From Pachypanchax playfairii (taxonomy: Eukaryota > Chordata > Actinopteri > Cyprinodontiformes > Aplocheilidae): a DNA stretch of 64,000 nucleotides. The notes below the pieces were generated by a model that ran no database searches, was not told where the DNA came from, and saw only the letters and a program-made list of their open reading frames with translations. Positions within the stretch are counted from its first letter, which is position 1. Every line of letters begins with the position of its first letter. The position numbers and the translations under genes were made by a program. The DNA is taken from contig SSNP01000015.1 in the NCBI GenBank assembly GCA_006937955.1, forward strand, positions 2,333,727 through 2,397,726. The letters are read 5' to 3'. Shown here one piece after another: positions 1 through 11,232 of this stretch.

Positions 1-464
1 CACAGAAAGCTCAGCGCCTGAGTGATTTGTACCTACTGACTGCCCCCAGCTGTTACAACTGCCAGAGCCAAGACTAAGCAAGCACAGCTGAATTAGCCTA
101 TAAGGCTTATTCAAACATCTACAACATACAGATTGATGAGATTTCAAGCAAAAACAACAGATAAAGATGTGAAAACATGAACTTTAACATGTCTGTTTTA
201 GTGACCTCAGCGGTAAAACGAGCCGTCATTTAAAACTGATGCTGTCATTTGAAGCTGGCAGCATGGAAGTAGAGCTCTCTTGTCTGACGAAGGGAGACTC
301 GGGTCCAACAGCAATCACAGAAATATGGCAGCCTCTTTGTGAGAGTAATGAAGGCACACAAGGGAAGTGCGTCATTTTCAAAATATTGGTTCATGCCTTT
401 AGTGAGAGACTGGTCAGAGCTGTCTGGCGCTAAGTGTGAGGAGAAACACAATGGGTTGTTGTCT

Positions 465-491
<27 letters not shown>
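465..491. repeat. (GA)n microsatellite
   Basis: An uninterrupted GA dinucleotide run of about 13 units, read directly. It creates spurious Arg-Glu or Leu-Ser repeat ORFs on the two strands. Confidence 0.95.
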
Positions 492-495
<4 letters not shown>

Positions 496-2146
496 GAGTT
501 CACAGAGAGAGGAAGCAATATTTTTCCTGAAGAGTCCACTCGTTTGACCAAATCTGTGGCTGCACACTGAGACTTGGGAACCACAGTTATAATTTGACAC
601 CTGTTGATCAAGCGAGTCCTGCAGACAGACTGCACGCAGTGCTGCAGAGCAACAACACTGCTGCTCCAACAGCCTGCACTCTTTTAAAGGAAGAATCTGT
701 TTTGTGGTGACGCCAATTCAACCATTAAAAGTACTTTTGTTTCTGTTTTTACTGAAAAGTGATGCCCCCGTAGGATTTTTTTGGCCTGCATTTGCATCTC
801 ACTGCTTGGTTATTTGCATTGGGATTGCTTTGCTGTTGCTAGCAGAATACTTATGAATCAGCAAGTCATTTTAAAAACCAGCTACATGAAGTGAGTCTGA
901 CTGAAGTGCACGGTCTCAGGACTTCTACACATTGAAAACGATCTTTTTATTTGTCGTTTCTAAAAATATCCTCATAAACATTGTTTCCAGAAACAATATC
1001 TGCAGTAGCTGTAACAAAGTCCCCAAAACTGAGATGAAGGTGTGTAAAGCTTGCACGTTAGGACAACAAATACGGGTGGTCTGTGAGGTTAGACGTGATG
1101 CTGGGACATCAAGACAGATATTTCAAGAGGCCATTTCATACAAATTTCAGGACTTTGTGGTTATTTCTTAAGTATTAACCAGTAATATGAAACATTTTAT
1201 ATCTAAATAACATTAGTAAACACTAATTAACAGACGTTTCAATCTGTCTGCATTAGAATTCGGGTGGTTCCAGCTCCTTCCGTCAGGCTTCGACAGCAGT
1301 TTGTTCATATTCATTATTCGAATTTGCTGGACTCTGATTGGCTAACAAACTAGCCTATGAGAGCAAGGCATACTGTTTCCTGCCCCGCTGCGCATGGCAA
1401 CAGCAGACGTCATGTCTTCCTATTTGCTACATTATGCTACAGCTTTTTAGCCAGCAGCATGCTAGGCGTGGTTTCAACAGCTGGAGCTGATGAATACTAA
1501 CAAACAAAGGAGTTGTGATGAAACAGATACAGACCGTTTGGACTCGGGAGAACTCGGGTGTTATTGCCACCTGCGTAGTTTGAGAGATTAAAACTGAAAG
1601 AGAAGTTGTTGACCTGTTTTCACACCCACTATGAAGGTAAGAACACCTGTAGAGCTAAAATATTCAACAGAAACATAAGAAAAACTGTTTTTAATGGAAG
1701 GGCCTCTTTCAAGATCTTTTTACTTTGGAACCTGCTTTTAAAATATACCATTTCAGGGGTCCTACAGTGCAATTTCTGTGCAAACTCAAGGCTCAGAAAA
1801 TATAAATTTGCATATTTACAAAACTCTGCTCCCATGTAGATACCACCTCATTCTATACATGAGGTTGAAGGTGTGATTAGAAGCCAGAAAGCAGCAGTCA
1901 AATGAGGCCTTTTTAATATTGTGATCACAAGAAAAGCTCATGGCTGTGAGCAGAAGTACAGAGTGCATTCAGCAAAACGTTCACAACAAAACAGATTTAC
2001 TGTGTCAAGACATGAAACTCAATATATAGCAGCTGCATAAACAGAATAACAGCACGTCTACGTTTAAAAAAGAACAAAAAGGCTCTTCTGTATAAAACTG
2101 TTAAAGAGCTGTGAAACAGTTGTGTGATTTTTTTAATGCCGTTAGT

Positions 2147-2414
2147 AGGGTTGCACCGATATCATGAACCGATACTTAAAACATGGAAACTCTGCAATAA
2201 TTTCACAAAAATTGTTTATTTTTCACTTGAAATTTTAGTTTTGAGGTCATTTTTTTTAATTATATTTTATTTTTGGTTTGAGTTCACCATCATTTGTTGT
2301 AACAAACAGTAAAGAAAATAAAACCTGTCTTCCAATTTGTTGCATTTTATTTGTGTGGTAGAAGTATCAGCATTGGAACTCTGTATCGGAAACAGTGGTA
2401 TCGTTGCATCCTTA
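2147..2414. mobile_element. Probable hAT-like MITE
   Basis: The left end reads TAGGGTTGCACCGATATCA. The right end, read on the minus strand, is TAAGGATGCAACGATACCA, so the roughly 268-bp segment is bounded by imperfect inverted repeats (about 15 of 19 matching). The 'agggttgcaccgatat' end is typical of abundant non-autonomous hAT elements in fish. No transposase is present. I could not define a convincing 8-bp target duplication at the exact termini, so the limits are approximate. Confidence 0.5.
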
Positions 2415-2801
2415 GAACTGTTAGTAGACTTCATGAAAAAACTCAAATACATACATAGTAAACATACAGAAGCAATATAACTTGCATAATGTGACAAATA
2501 TCAATTTATATTTACATTAATTCATGTTGATGCACTTCTCACCTTTAAAAACCTTCACAGTCTTAACAAAACGTCGACCTTTCCTCCCAAAATATGATTT
2601 CTTTAAACTTCCTCTAAACCAATTCTACCAAATAACACATGCATTTAAAAACCAAAACATGATAAATCCCCAATAAAATCACGAGAGGATTAAAAACATG
2701 ATGGATGATGATACATCAAATAAATGCAATAACTGAAAACCTTCACTTGCATGAATAAAAAACATGAACTGTTATAGTTTTACTGAAATTAGGAGTGACG
2801 A

Positions 2802-5800
2802 TCAGGGTGAACACAGACTCTCAGTTTGCTTGGGATTTAGGAAAGAAACTATCTCCCGGATTCCATCTTCACAAATTGTGGTTTGATGAGCTTTACTTAG
2901 ACTTTCCCCCTCCTCTTTAAACTTTCCCCATGTTTCTGCAAAAAAAAAAAAAGAAATTAATGTGAATCAGACACAAACAAACACAAAAACCAAATTCTTA
3001 GTTATTTAATTGGAAACAAAGGAAAATGTTGCCTTTAAGGAAAATGCTGAAGCAGCAAACCAACACAAAGTTTTCTTCTCTCTGACTTCACATTTTTATT
3101 CTGATGGACGAATAAATTCATCATCAAAACTTCAAACATGTCTGAGCAGTTTTGGGGCCTTTTTTGACTTAAAAGCTGCTTGAAAACAGAAAGTTGTTGT
3201 GAAATCAACTGGATAAACAGATTAAAGTAAAAATCTTTTCAAAAACATCCCAAAGTAAAGAGAAGAAAGAAAGAGGGTTTTCAAAAAGACCACAAATGTG
3301 TATTTACAGTGAACTCTGTGTCATTTTATCCAGTTTTTACATAGCTACTGGGTTAAAAAACAGCATCTATAATATTTTTCCATCAGACTAATGAGACTTT
3401 TATTTTGACAGTCATTTATACTAACAGCTCTTTGATTTTGTGCTGCCTGAGTTTTTCCTTTTGATTTTGAGGGATTTTTTGGAACTTTTTCCTCATTGTG
3501 AACACAGAACAAACAAAAAATAAATCACACAAACAAAACAACTAATGCGTTTATGTTGAAACAAATATTTTCTTTGCAGTTTAAATGTTTCACTGTTGGA
3601 TTTGGTTTATTTTCCTGTTTGACTCTTATTTTGTGTTTAATGTTTAAGGAACTTTTTTCACCACGTTTCAAACATTTGGAGTTGAGAGAACATTCAAACG
3701 GTTCCTGAAAGCTGAGAAGAAAATAATTTTAGGTAAGTCACGTTACGTACGAGATGTTTTTCAGGTTGACTAAATAAAATCAGGTATTCTAAAGATTTCT
3801 TACAATAAATTTAGAGGAAATGTATCTGAAAAACTCTACTAATAAAAAAAGTTGAACGACAGGAAGTGATGTCAGTGTATTGGATCAGTGTAGCTGTGAT
3901 ATATACAATGCATGTGCATAGCCATCAAAAATAGGTAGTTGCACCTCTCTAAACTCACTGACGCCTCACTAACTAACCTGTCTGTCATCTGTCACCAATC
4001 GGAAAGCAAAGGCATTAATAAATTATTTAAAAGTCAAACCTTCGTCGATTGTCGTGAGAAGTTTGTAATTTTCTGGATGATCTGTGATGTCTTTCCTTTG
4101 AACGTCGCCGATCTCCATTATCTGTAAAACACCTGTTTAAAGACGAGATTTAAATAACAGCTGATCCATTAGAACACTGTTCAAAAGAAATAAACCTTCA
4201 AAGCCTGATACATTAACTATACATCAGAAAGTCATATTAAAAATGGATAAACAGCTTATTAAATCATAATATTTTAATTATCATATTAATATATTTTACA
4301 TATCTCTATGTGCCCTGAACAAAAATGGGCATATTTAGATGTCTGGAATGATAATTAAAAAAATGGCACTTGCTAGCTGCAGTACTCAGATATTCCACCA
4401 GAGGGCAGAAGATTAATTTAAGATAAAAATAAAGAACTAATCCTGCTAAAGTGGTAGAGCTCTTAGAAACATGTGAATCGAATATGATTATTGGGTTAAT
4501 TTATGATAAGACGGGTGTTTTGCCTCAGTCAGAACAGAATAATTTTCTAGTTCTTTTTAAGACAGGAAATCAAAGTGTTTTTTTTTATTTAACAGAGAGC
4601 TGAGGATTACCATCCACAATGTTCCACACTTGGACTTCAACCTCAGCAGTATTTTGTCTTTCAGCAGCTATGATCCTTATTGTGTTCTGGGAATCCGCTT
4701 TCAAAGATGACTCCACTTTATAGACCAGGAGGTTATTCTTGTACCCAGAAAAACACTGAGTCTGATTAACTTCAGCTTTACTCTCTGAAGACAGACAAAA
4801 GGAAAAGTTGAGATGATAATGTTTACATCAAGTCAGTATCATATCAACGAAAAGAGCTCCTCATGTGCATGAGTCGTGCTCGCCTACCTGGACACATTTT
4901 GCAGCATTTTCCTGCTGATTTTACAGGATGTTTGCACGGGTACTGGCTGGGACATGTGATGCGTTTGCAGTCCTGGAGGCCATCAGTACAAGTGCAAAGG
5001 ATGCATTCCAGGACCTTCCCCAACACTGGATGCCACATGTCTCCATGAGAGTATGTCTTACCATTATATAAACACACTGAAAGAAATGGGAAACATCTGA
5101 GCTACACACGGAAACAATCGGGATCGTGTGAGGAACGTGCCCCATTAAATGAAATCCCTGTAAAGGATCTCTGTGTTTGTGTCTCACCTCTTTGGTGTTT
5201 CCTCTGCAGCAGAAACTTGACGGTGGTTTCTGAAGCCCCTCGGAGGTTCAGTCTGCTGAGGCTCCGGCCTCTGGGAGAGGGTTTGATCTTAGGTGGAGTG
5301 GCATGGTCGGACTGCGCCCGGCTCTGGTCAGAACACTGGTCGACTGAATGCCTCTGGTGTGAAGACAGATTTAACAGAAGACATTTACGTCCGTCTCAGC
5401 TTGTCTTTTTGTGACAGATCCCGCCCACATTTCAGATTCCTTGAGCAGCTCCAAATGAAAACAATGCCCCTTAAAATAATCTTAAAATATGATGAAATGA
5501 AAAATGATCAAATTTAATTCATGAATCTCCTTATAATTAATGAGACTTGAACATTGGAGCATCCAGACAACTGAAATAAAACTTCACAACATCCTTGTGT
5601 CTGTTGTCTTTCAAATTATTTAAATTACCAAATTTGAGCAGTTATCTAAAAGCAAAAAAATATGTTTTTTATTTTCTTTAAATCAATAAGAGAGAACATA
5701 CAACTCCTCTGTTCAGCTGCTGGTTTTCATCCTCTGCTGATGAAGACCCACTGGAGCCTGGATCTGTAAAAATATTCAAACCTTCAAAGCTTTATCGTCA

Positions 5801-7905
5801 CTCAATTACATCGATTTCTACAACATCTGAGTCGGAATTGTTTGGTGTTTTATTATTTTAATGATTTTTGTTTTGCATTTTTAATTTTGAGTGGCGTATG
5901 TTTAATTTCCTTTTTATTTAGAATTAGGCGTCTTAAACAATAAAAAATATTTTTTTAAGAATGACTGAAGTTTAAATATAAAATGATACACAAGTTAAAA
6001 ATCAATCATTTAAAGTCAAATGTCTCCTTGAACCACAGGGACCAAGTTAAAACAGACCTTGAGTCTCAGAAGTTGTAAAAATTCTAGATTTTTTTTTGGT
6101 TTACTGGAGGAGTTTAACTACCTTTACACACCAAACAGCAGGTATCTGGAACTGGAACCGGTGAGGAACAAGAAGTGGGTTGGCACGTTTTCAGAGCACA
6201 GAAGATGTTCCCACTCTGCGTAGAAGAAAAAATAATGTACCGTTCCTTTAAAAATCAAAGCAAGAACTAATGTATCTTTATCATCATTCAAATTTGTGAC
6301 ATAAAAAACATTAATTTCTGTAAAAAAAAAAAAAAAAAGTGCAAAATGAGCTTTTTAATAGTAACAGTAATTTCAACACAAATCCAGAAAAAAAATAAAA
6401 AAGTAAAAAAAATGTGATGATTTGTTTGAATGTTCTCATTATGAATCATCACACATTCATTTCTCACATCAGATGACCTTGTGAACAACAACATATCGAG
6501 TTTAGAGTCTGGATTGATTTCATCTTTTCTTTGCTGTTCATCACTAAAGTGAGCTGTTTCCACCACCAACTCTCCTAAAAAACAAAAACAGCATTTAACA
6601 GCAGGCTTCTTTTTTGCATGTCATTAACGTAGCAGTCACAGATGGTCTACATGCTGTAAAGCTGCATCGCACTTAAACTCAACGTTTTACACTCTGCAGC
6701 TGTAACTTGGGAATATTCTGTAATAACATTTCTGAGGTGGTACTGCACAATGGCATTATTTTTTGAAGAATTGAGGATTTATGGAGCATAAAATAATAAT
6801 TTAATAGTTTTTTTATTGTGGTGATGCTGATTATCTTAGTTTATGTAGAAAATCACCAGAGGAACTAGAATAAATTGACAGTTTCCACTACAAATTTCTA
6901 GAAAAACCTGTTTTACTTTTTCGTTTCTTTTTATTTATTCGTTTACTGTAACATTTAAAAACTCATGATGACTTTAGACAATTAAAAATAGCAGTTAATG
7001 GGATAGAACTCACAGAGCATGTACACATGGCGCACTGATTACTCTGCCTGGACGGGAAGAGGTCGTGTTTGGTGAAGGTCTCCCCGGACTGATAAATACT
7101 TCCATTATGTCTGCAGTACTTCGCTGAGGCTCTCAGTCCTGCAGGGATCCGGGGCTCATCTGAGGAGGAAACACGTGAGACAGCAGAGGAGGCCGTGAAG
7201 TCTGGGAGCTGAACGGATTCAGTTCTTACCTGTGCACCTGGGACAGCAGCGCTGCGGATCAGTCACCGGGTTTTCACACGACAGGGCAGGACACTTGATG
7301 GTGTTACACTTCACATGTCCTGTCTTAAAAGGAGACATGTCCAAAAGTCTTAGAGTGACTCTGAAATGCTGAGCAGATGTTTTTTTTTTGTTGTTGTTTG
7401 TTTTGTTACCTCTGTGCAGACGCAGCGCATGCAGAACATGAATCCGAACGGCTCCAGATAGGGATGCCAGCTGTCTCCTGCGCTGTAGGTTTTGTCTTTA
7501 AAGTTACAAACCAGTCCGGAACCTGAGCGTCAAAAGTAAAGATATTTACTCCAGAACCAAATCGGATACCGGAGCTACGTCGGAGAACCGAAAACACGGA
7601 AATCTGCACGATTTCCTGCAACTTTCAGAACCCAAACAAATAAAAAATCTGATTAAAAGTTGATGTTAGATGAAAACAAGCTCTCACTTCATTTTGCATT
7701 TTAGAGAAACAGAAGATTTGGGAAGTGGAGCAAAGTTGCAGCAGACTTCCCAGTTTCCTCCTAGTTTTTTTTTCATTTCTCACTTTAAATTCCGCATATT
7801 TTAATCAGAATAAAATAAACATCAGCAGCCTCTGCTCTTACCTTTCCGAGGTTTTAGCTCCACAGATGACAAACAAATGATGAAGAACAAAAACACGGAC
7901 TTCAT
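2802..7905 (-). CDS. chrdl2: Chordin-like protein, best match CHRDL2 (complete, 11 exons)
   Basis: Secreted chordin-family protein expected to bind BMPs extracellularly and limit their signalling. Coding exons on the minus strand: 7905-7842, 7522-7410, 7323-7230, 7159-7014, 6215-6122, 5763-5702, 5353-5188, 5076-4888, 4784-4611, 4132-4040, 2935-2802. They join in phase to 1329 nt, or 442 aa plus TGA, close to the usual family length of about 430-455. Exon 1 encodes a hydrophobic signal peptide (MKSVFLFFIICLSS). Exons 2-3 encode VWC1, with CNFKDKTYSAGDSWHPYLEP and ending DPQRCCPRC. Exons 4-5 encode VWC2 (CRHNGSIYQSGETF to PDTCCLVC). Exons 6-7 are a Ser/Arg-rich spacer ending TTVKFLLQRKHQR. Exon 8 encodes VWC3 (YNGKTYSHGDMWHP to GKCCKMCPG). 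Exons 9-11 match the conserved C-terminal region. The CHRDL2 call over CHRDL1 rests on PVTDPQRCCPRC, TTVKFLLQRKH and CILCTCTDGLQDC, which resemble CHRDL2 more. The CHRDL1-like tail keeps some doubt. The exon 10 acceptor (ACAG before 4132) was chosen because only it keeps frame and family alignment. Confidence 0.88.
4345..4445 (+). repeat. Dispersed repeat copy A, with CTCF-like core
   Basis: This intronic stretch of the chordin-like gene is visibly related to 41660-41785: both run from an AT-rich lead through 'cttgc..gcagtact.agat.ttcca' to a 'ccagcagg/ccaccaga'-type core and on to 'actaa.cc.g.taaag'. The core here, CCACCAGAGGGCAG at 4395-4408, is close to the vertebrate CTCF consensus. The family is not one I can name. 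Binding is inferred only. Confidence 0.5.
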
Positions 7906-8813
7906 TTTTTTATTTTTTTTTTACATGTGCGTGACTGAGATCTCTCTGCGCAACAAAATATGCGCTTCTGCAAGTAAAAAAAAAAGAAAAGAAAAGAAAA
8001 ATTACAGGACAAGATATAAAAAAAAAATCTCATAATTGTTTTGGTTAATCTGTGGCGCCTTCTTCAGGAGGAAAATAGTGATAACAGCAAACTAGCATGA
8101 AATAACCGGTGTTTGATATATTAAATATTATTCGCAGAATAGGTTGCCAATTCCACAAAATAGGATAAGTAAATGAATTTTATTTAAAATGTTTATTCTA
8201 ACAGTGCCAAAATATTGGGAGAAGTATTTATAGTTAGAAAGCCTCTCATGATGAAATATATAGTGAGAAAACAACAAACAGAAAGTAGTCCTTACATTGT
8301 ATTTAAAACAAACAAACAAACAAAATTTTTCCCCCAAAATTACAAAATGATAAAAAAAATCAACACTGTGACTTAACCAATCAGAGTGCTGCAGTCACGT
8401 GATCATAAAAACATGGCTGAAGCTGATCCTGTAGTGCCAAAAGAACTCACTGTAACATACCGTATACGCTATACGTCTCCAATCCAATGTCTATTTGTTT
8501 GATAAATATGTTGTTTTTAACCACAAGGGCTTTAATTTGGCAGTTTATGACATTTTTCAGTATTTGGATAGCTTTGCCTTTCTGGAGGGGCTCAAGCACC
8601 GCTGAGCAGATCCCAGAGTTATAGGAAAACCAGGATGCTTCCATGTGTGACCTGGAGGTTCTTGGTCTGGGTGGCATGTCCATCTGGAGGCTCCAAGGCC
8701 TCCTTGACTTGTTGCATGGTCGCCAATATAGCTCAGTTTGGTTCTTCTGTTTGTCTAAACTCAACTTCTGCCACTACAGATGAAAAGACTGAATCAGTCC
8801 CTCGAGTCTGATG

Positions 8814-8964
8814 TCTGGTGTAGAGAGAACTTACCTGTCTGGTGTAGAGAGAACTTACCTGTCTGGTGTAGAGAGAACTTACCTGTCTGGTGTAGAGAGA
8901 ACTTACCTGTCTGGTGTAGAGAGAACTTACCTGTCTGGTGTAGAGAGAACTTACCTGTCTGGTG
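8814..8964. repeat. 24-bp tandem repeat, 6 full units, each with a consensus splice donor
   Basis: The unit, starting at TCTGGTG, recurs perfectly at 8814, 8838, 8862, 8886, 8910 and 8934, with a partial seventh copy at 8958. On the minus strand each unit contains CAGGTAAGT, the ideal vertebrate 5' splice-site consensus. Because 24 is a multiple of three, the array stays open in several frames on both strands and makes repetitive chance ORFs. I see no adjacent exon to suggest coding use. Confidence 0.95.
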
Positions 8965-10438
8965 TCCACCATGGTGGTAATTCATCATCAGGTCTGGACA
9001 GCAGCTTGTGTGTCTGATCCTATAGAATCTATGCTTTTTAGACTAGATGCTGTGAAGGTTCTGCAGCAGACAATTCAGGATTCAAAAGACTGGGCAGAAA
9101 GGACACCCCCCCACCCCGCTCTGTGTCTTTGGTGCCATAGTTAGATTGTCTTAGGACAGTCTGGGGGGGTCCTCCAACTGTTGGATTTTAATATAGATGC
9201 TTTTGGACAAGAGGGGTATCATGGCTGTGACTTTGCATGCTCAAAACAAAAAAGGACTTCTCACTTTGACTGCTAGATCTCAGTCTTCTGATGGTTCTGA
9301 TGTCCTTCAAGTGGCGTGTCCTGGAGAATGGTTGCCTTCATTAACTTAGTCAATGTACAACTTCCACATTCCTATTTTCCAGCACACAGAAAGAATCTTT
9401 ACTTTGCATTTCAACCTACCAGTTTACTGTCCCGCCTTTCGGTGTGTCTCAAGCGCCTCGGATCTTGTGTGAAAGCAACTTTTGCTTAACTTGGCCTGTC
9501 AGGTTGATCCACTGCAGCAGTACAAGTCTTTACAGGGACACCCACCTGCACAGATGGGCCAAGGCGAGTCCCATGTGCAAGAACTTTTTGCAGGCTGTGG
9601 AGGGAAAGAAGTTTTTTTGTAGCATGTGGTTCCACTTGACTCAGAGTCCACAAGACAGTTAAACAGTGACTTGCCAGACGCTACCCTTAGGTGAACGGTG
9701 GTTGAAGTCTCTAGTGCTATTTATAGCATCAGATCTCGACCTGTGCAGAGCACAAGGAGACAAATCCAGTCTGTTTCCATTAGTCACAGTAGTCACTCCC
9801 AGAACTCGTTTCCTTTGGCTGGTGATATAAACACCAGTCTTGCATTGTGTTTGTGCTCATGGTAGATTATCACTTTACCAAATGTGTTCTAATACCGATT
9901 ATTGATCAAGTTTGTGTAACTTTTCACCATAACTCAGCATTCAGGAATGATCACTTGTCAGTTAACATTCCATTACAGTGATTTCCATCTGATCATCTGT
10001 CAGAAAAGTGCATAAACTCACTTAAATAAATCCCTTTTTAAAAACAAATAATTTCACAATGCTCACCACTTATGTTCAATACAGACAGTTTGGATTCTGT
10101 GTTTAGGTTTGGTCTGGAATCTGACTTTCGGAATGAGAAATCCAACTTCATGGAGGGTTCCTGTCAATTTGAAATGTGAAATTTTGACTCCAGTGTAACC
10201 GAATCTGAACACTCAGACCTCAAAACCTAAGAGCACGTAACATGACGACAGTTGTATCAAAATGTTCCATTAGGAAACATCATTAGTGTTTGTATGCACA
10301 GAAATACATTATCGGCTTGCTAATCGTTGTTCATGTTTAGCATTAGTAAATAATCCAGGTTTTATTTATTGCATCATCACAGGTTGGAGTTCAGCACAGA
10401 AATGAAGGACTCACAAAAACAAGAGCCTAAAACTAATC

Positions 10439-10444
10439 TTTATT
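10439..10444 (-). terminator. Candidate spag7 poly(A) signal
   Basis: TTTATT on the plus strand, AATAAA on the minus strand, about 790 bp downstream of the spag7 stop codon. It is plausible as the 3' UTR end, but AATAAA is common in such AT-rich DNA and no transcript evidence is available. Confidence 0.3.
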
Positions 10445-11232
10445 ACCACACCGGGGATAAAAACAAGATAACATGTTAAAATAAAGTAAGAAACTCGTCC
10501 TTACATTGATGCTTGTTTATGACAAATGAACTTTGTTTCCTATTATGGGTCACATGGTTTCCAAAAGACTAGAATAAAAGACTAACAGTTAAGAAAAAAT
10601 TCAAAATCAGTGGAGATGTTTAGCAACGAATCAGACTTAAATATAGATTTAAAAGTCAAATGTTTCAAAACCTTTCTTCACTAATAAGCATGTTTTTAAT
10701 TTTAGAAAGGTGCAAAACTGGTTGAATCTTAAAAAAAAACACTGAACAATTAGAAAATGTTTAAGATGAGACTTTCTGGTTTCCTTTGAAAACCTTTACT
10801 GTGTATCTTAATCAGTGTCAGTAAGACTTTTCAGCTCCAGGATCTTAAAATCTGCACTTTAAAACTTTATCTTGTGCATCCAAGGATCATTAAAAACACT
10901 ATGTTAGAACTGGAAATGCACATCAGGCTTAAAACAGTAAACAACCACCAACAATAAGTATTTAAATTAACACTATCATGATGTTTTTAGATGGTTTGAC
11001 TCTGAAGAACCTTTTAACACAGTGCTTTTATACTGTAACGATCTGATTCTGTGACAGACTGAAGATTAAATCACAGGAAAACGTTCAACAAACGTGAATA
11101 ATAATAGATCTGACACATCAGATCGCAGGTTAAAGGCTTTCCAGCCTGTAAGTTATACTTTTAAATATCTGAAACACAGGAAACTGCTTCAGTGGATGAA
11201 GAAGACACACAGATACGCTCACACGCAAAGAT

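Larger units (their letters stand above)
1..2801. other. Intergenic, no gene recognised
   Basis: No open reading frame here has a recognisable protein family or a plausible exon structure; the short ORFs look like chance. The interval holds a (GA)n microsatellite and a probable hAT-type MITE, listed separately. The right part must include the 3' UTR of the minus-strand chordin-like gene, whose stop is at 2802-2804. I could not fix its poly(A) site: the nearest AATAAA on the minus strand that I noticed is around 2346-2351, inside the MITE. Confidence 0.6.
7906..11232. other. Intergenic between chrdl2 and spag7
   Basis: No protein gene recognised. The left edge would hold the chrdl2 promoter, but I saw no clear TATA box near 7950. 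The right edge holds the spag7 3' UTR. A minus-strand 105-codon ORF at 8447-8764 has no recognisable family. The region also contains a 24-bp tandem repeat at 8814-8964, listed separately. The stretch 8.4-9.9 kb is less AT-rich than its surroundings and could be an old degraded repeat, but I cannot identify it. Confidence 0.5.

Noticed and set aside
8447..8764. 105-codon minus-strand ORF
   Set aside because: No recognisable domain, no paired exons or promoter; kept only as a mention in the intergenic entry.
8814..8964. CRISPR-like direct repeats
   Set aside because: Units are directly adjacent with no spacers, in a vertebrate genome; it is a plain tandem repeat.
8733..9017. Repetitive-peptide ORFs on both strands
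   Set aside because: They come from the 24-bp tandem repeat, whose length is a multiple of three, so every frame without a stop in one unit stays open.
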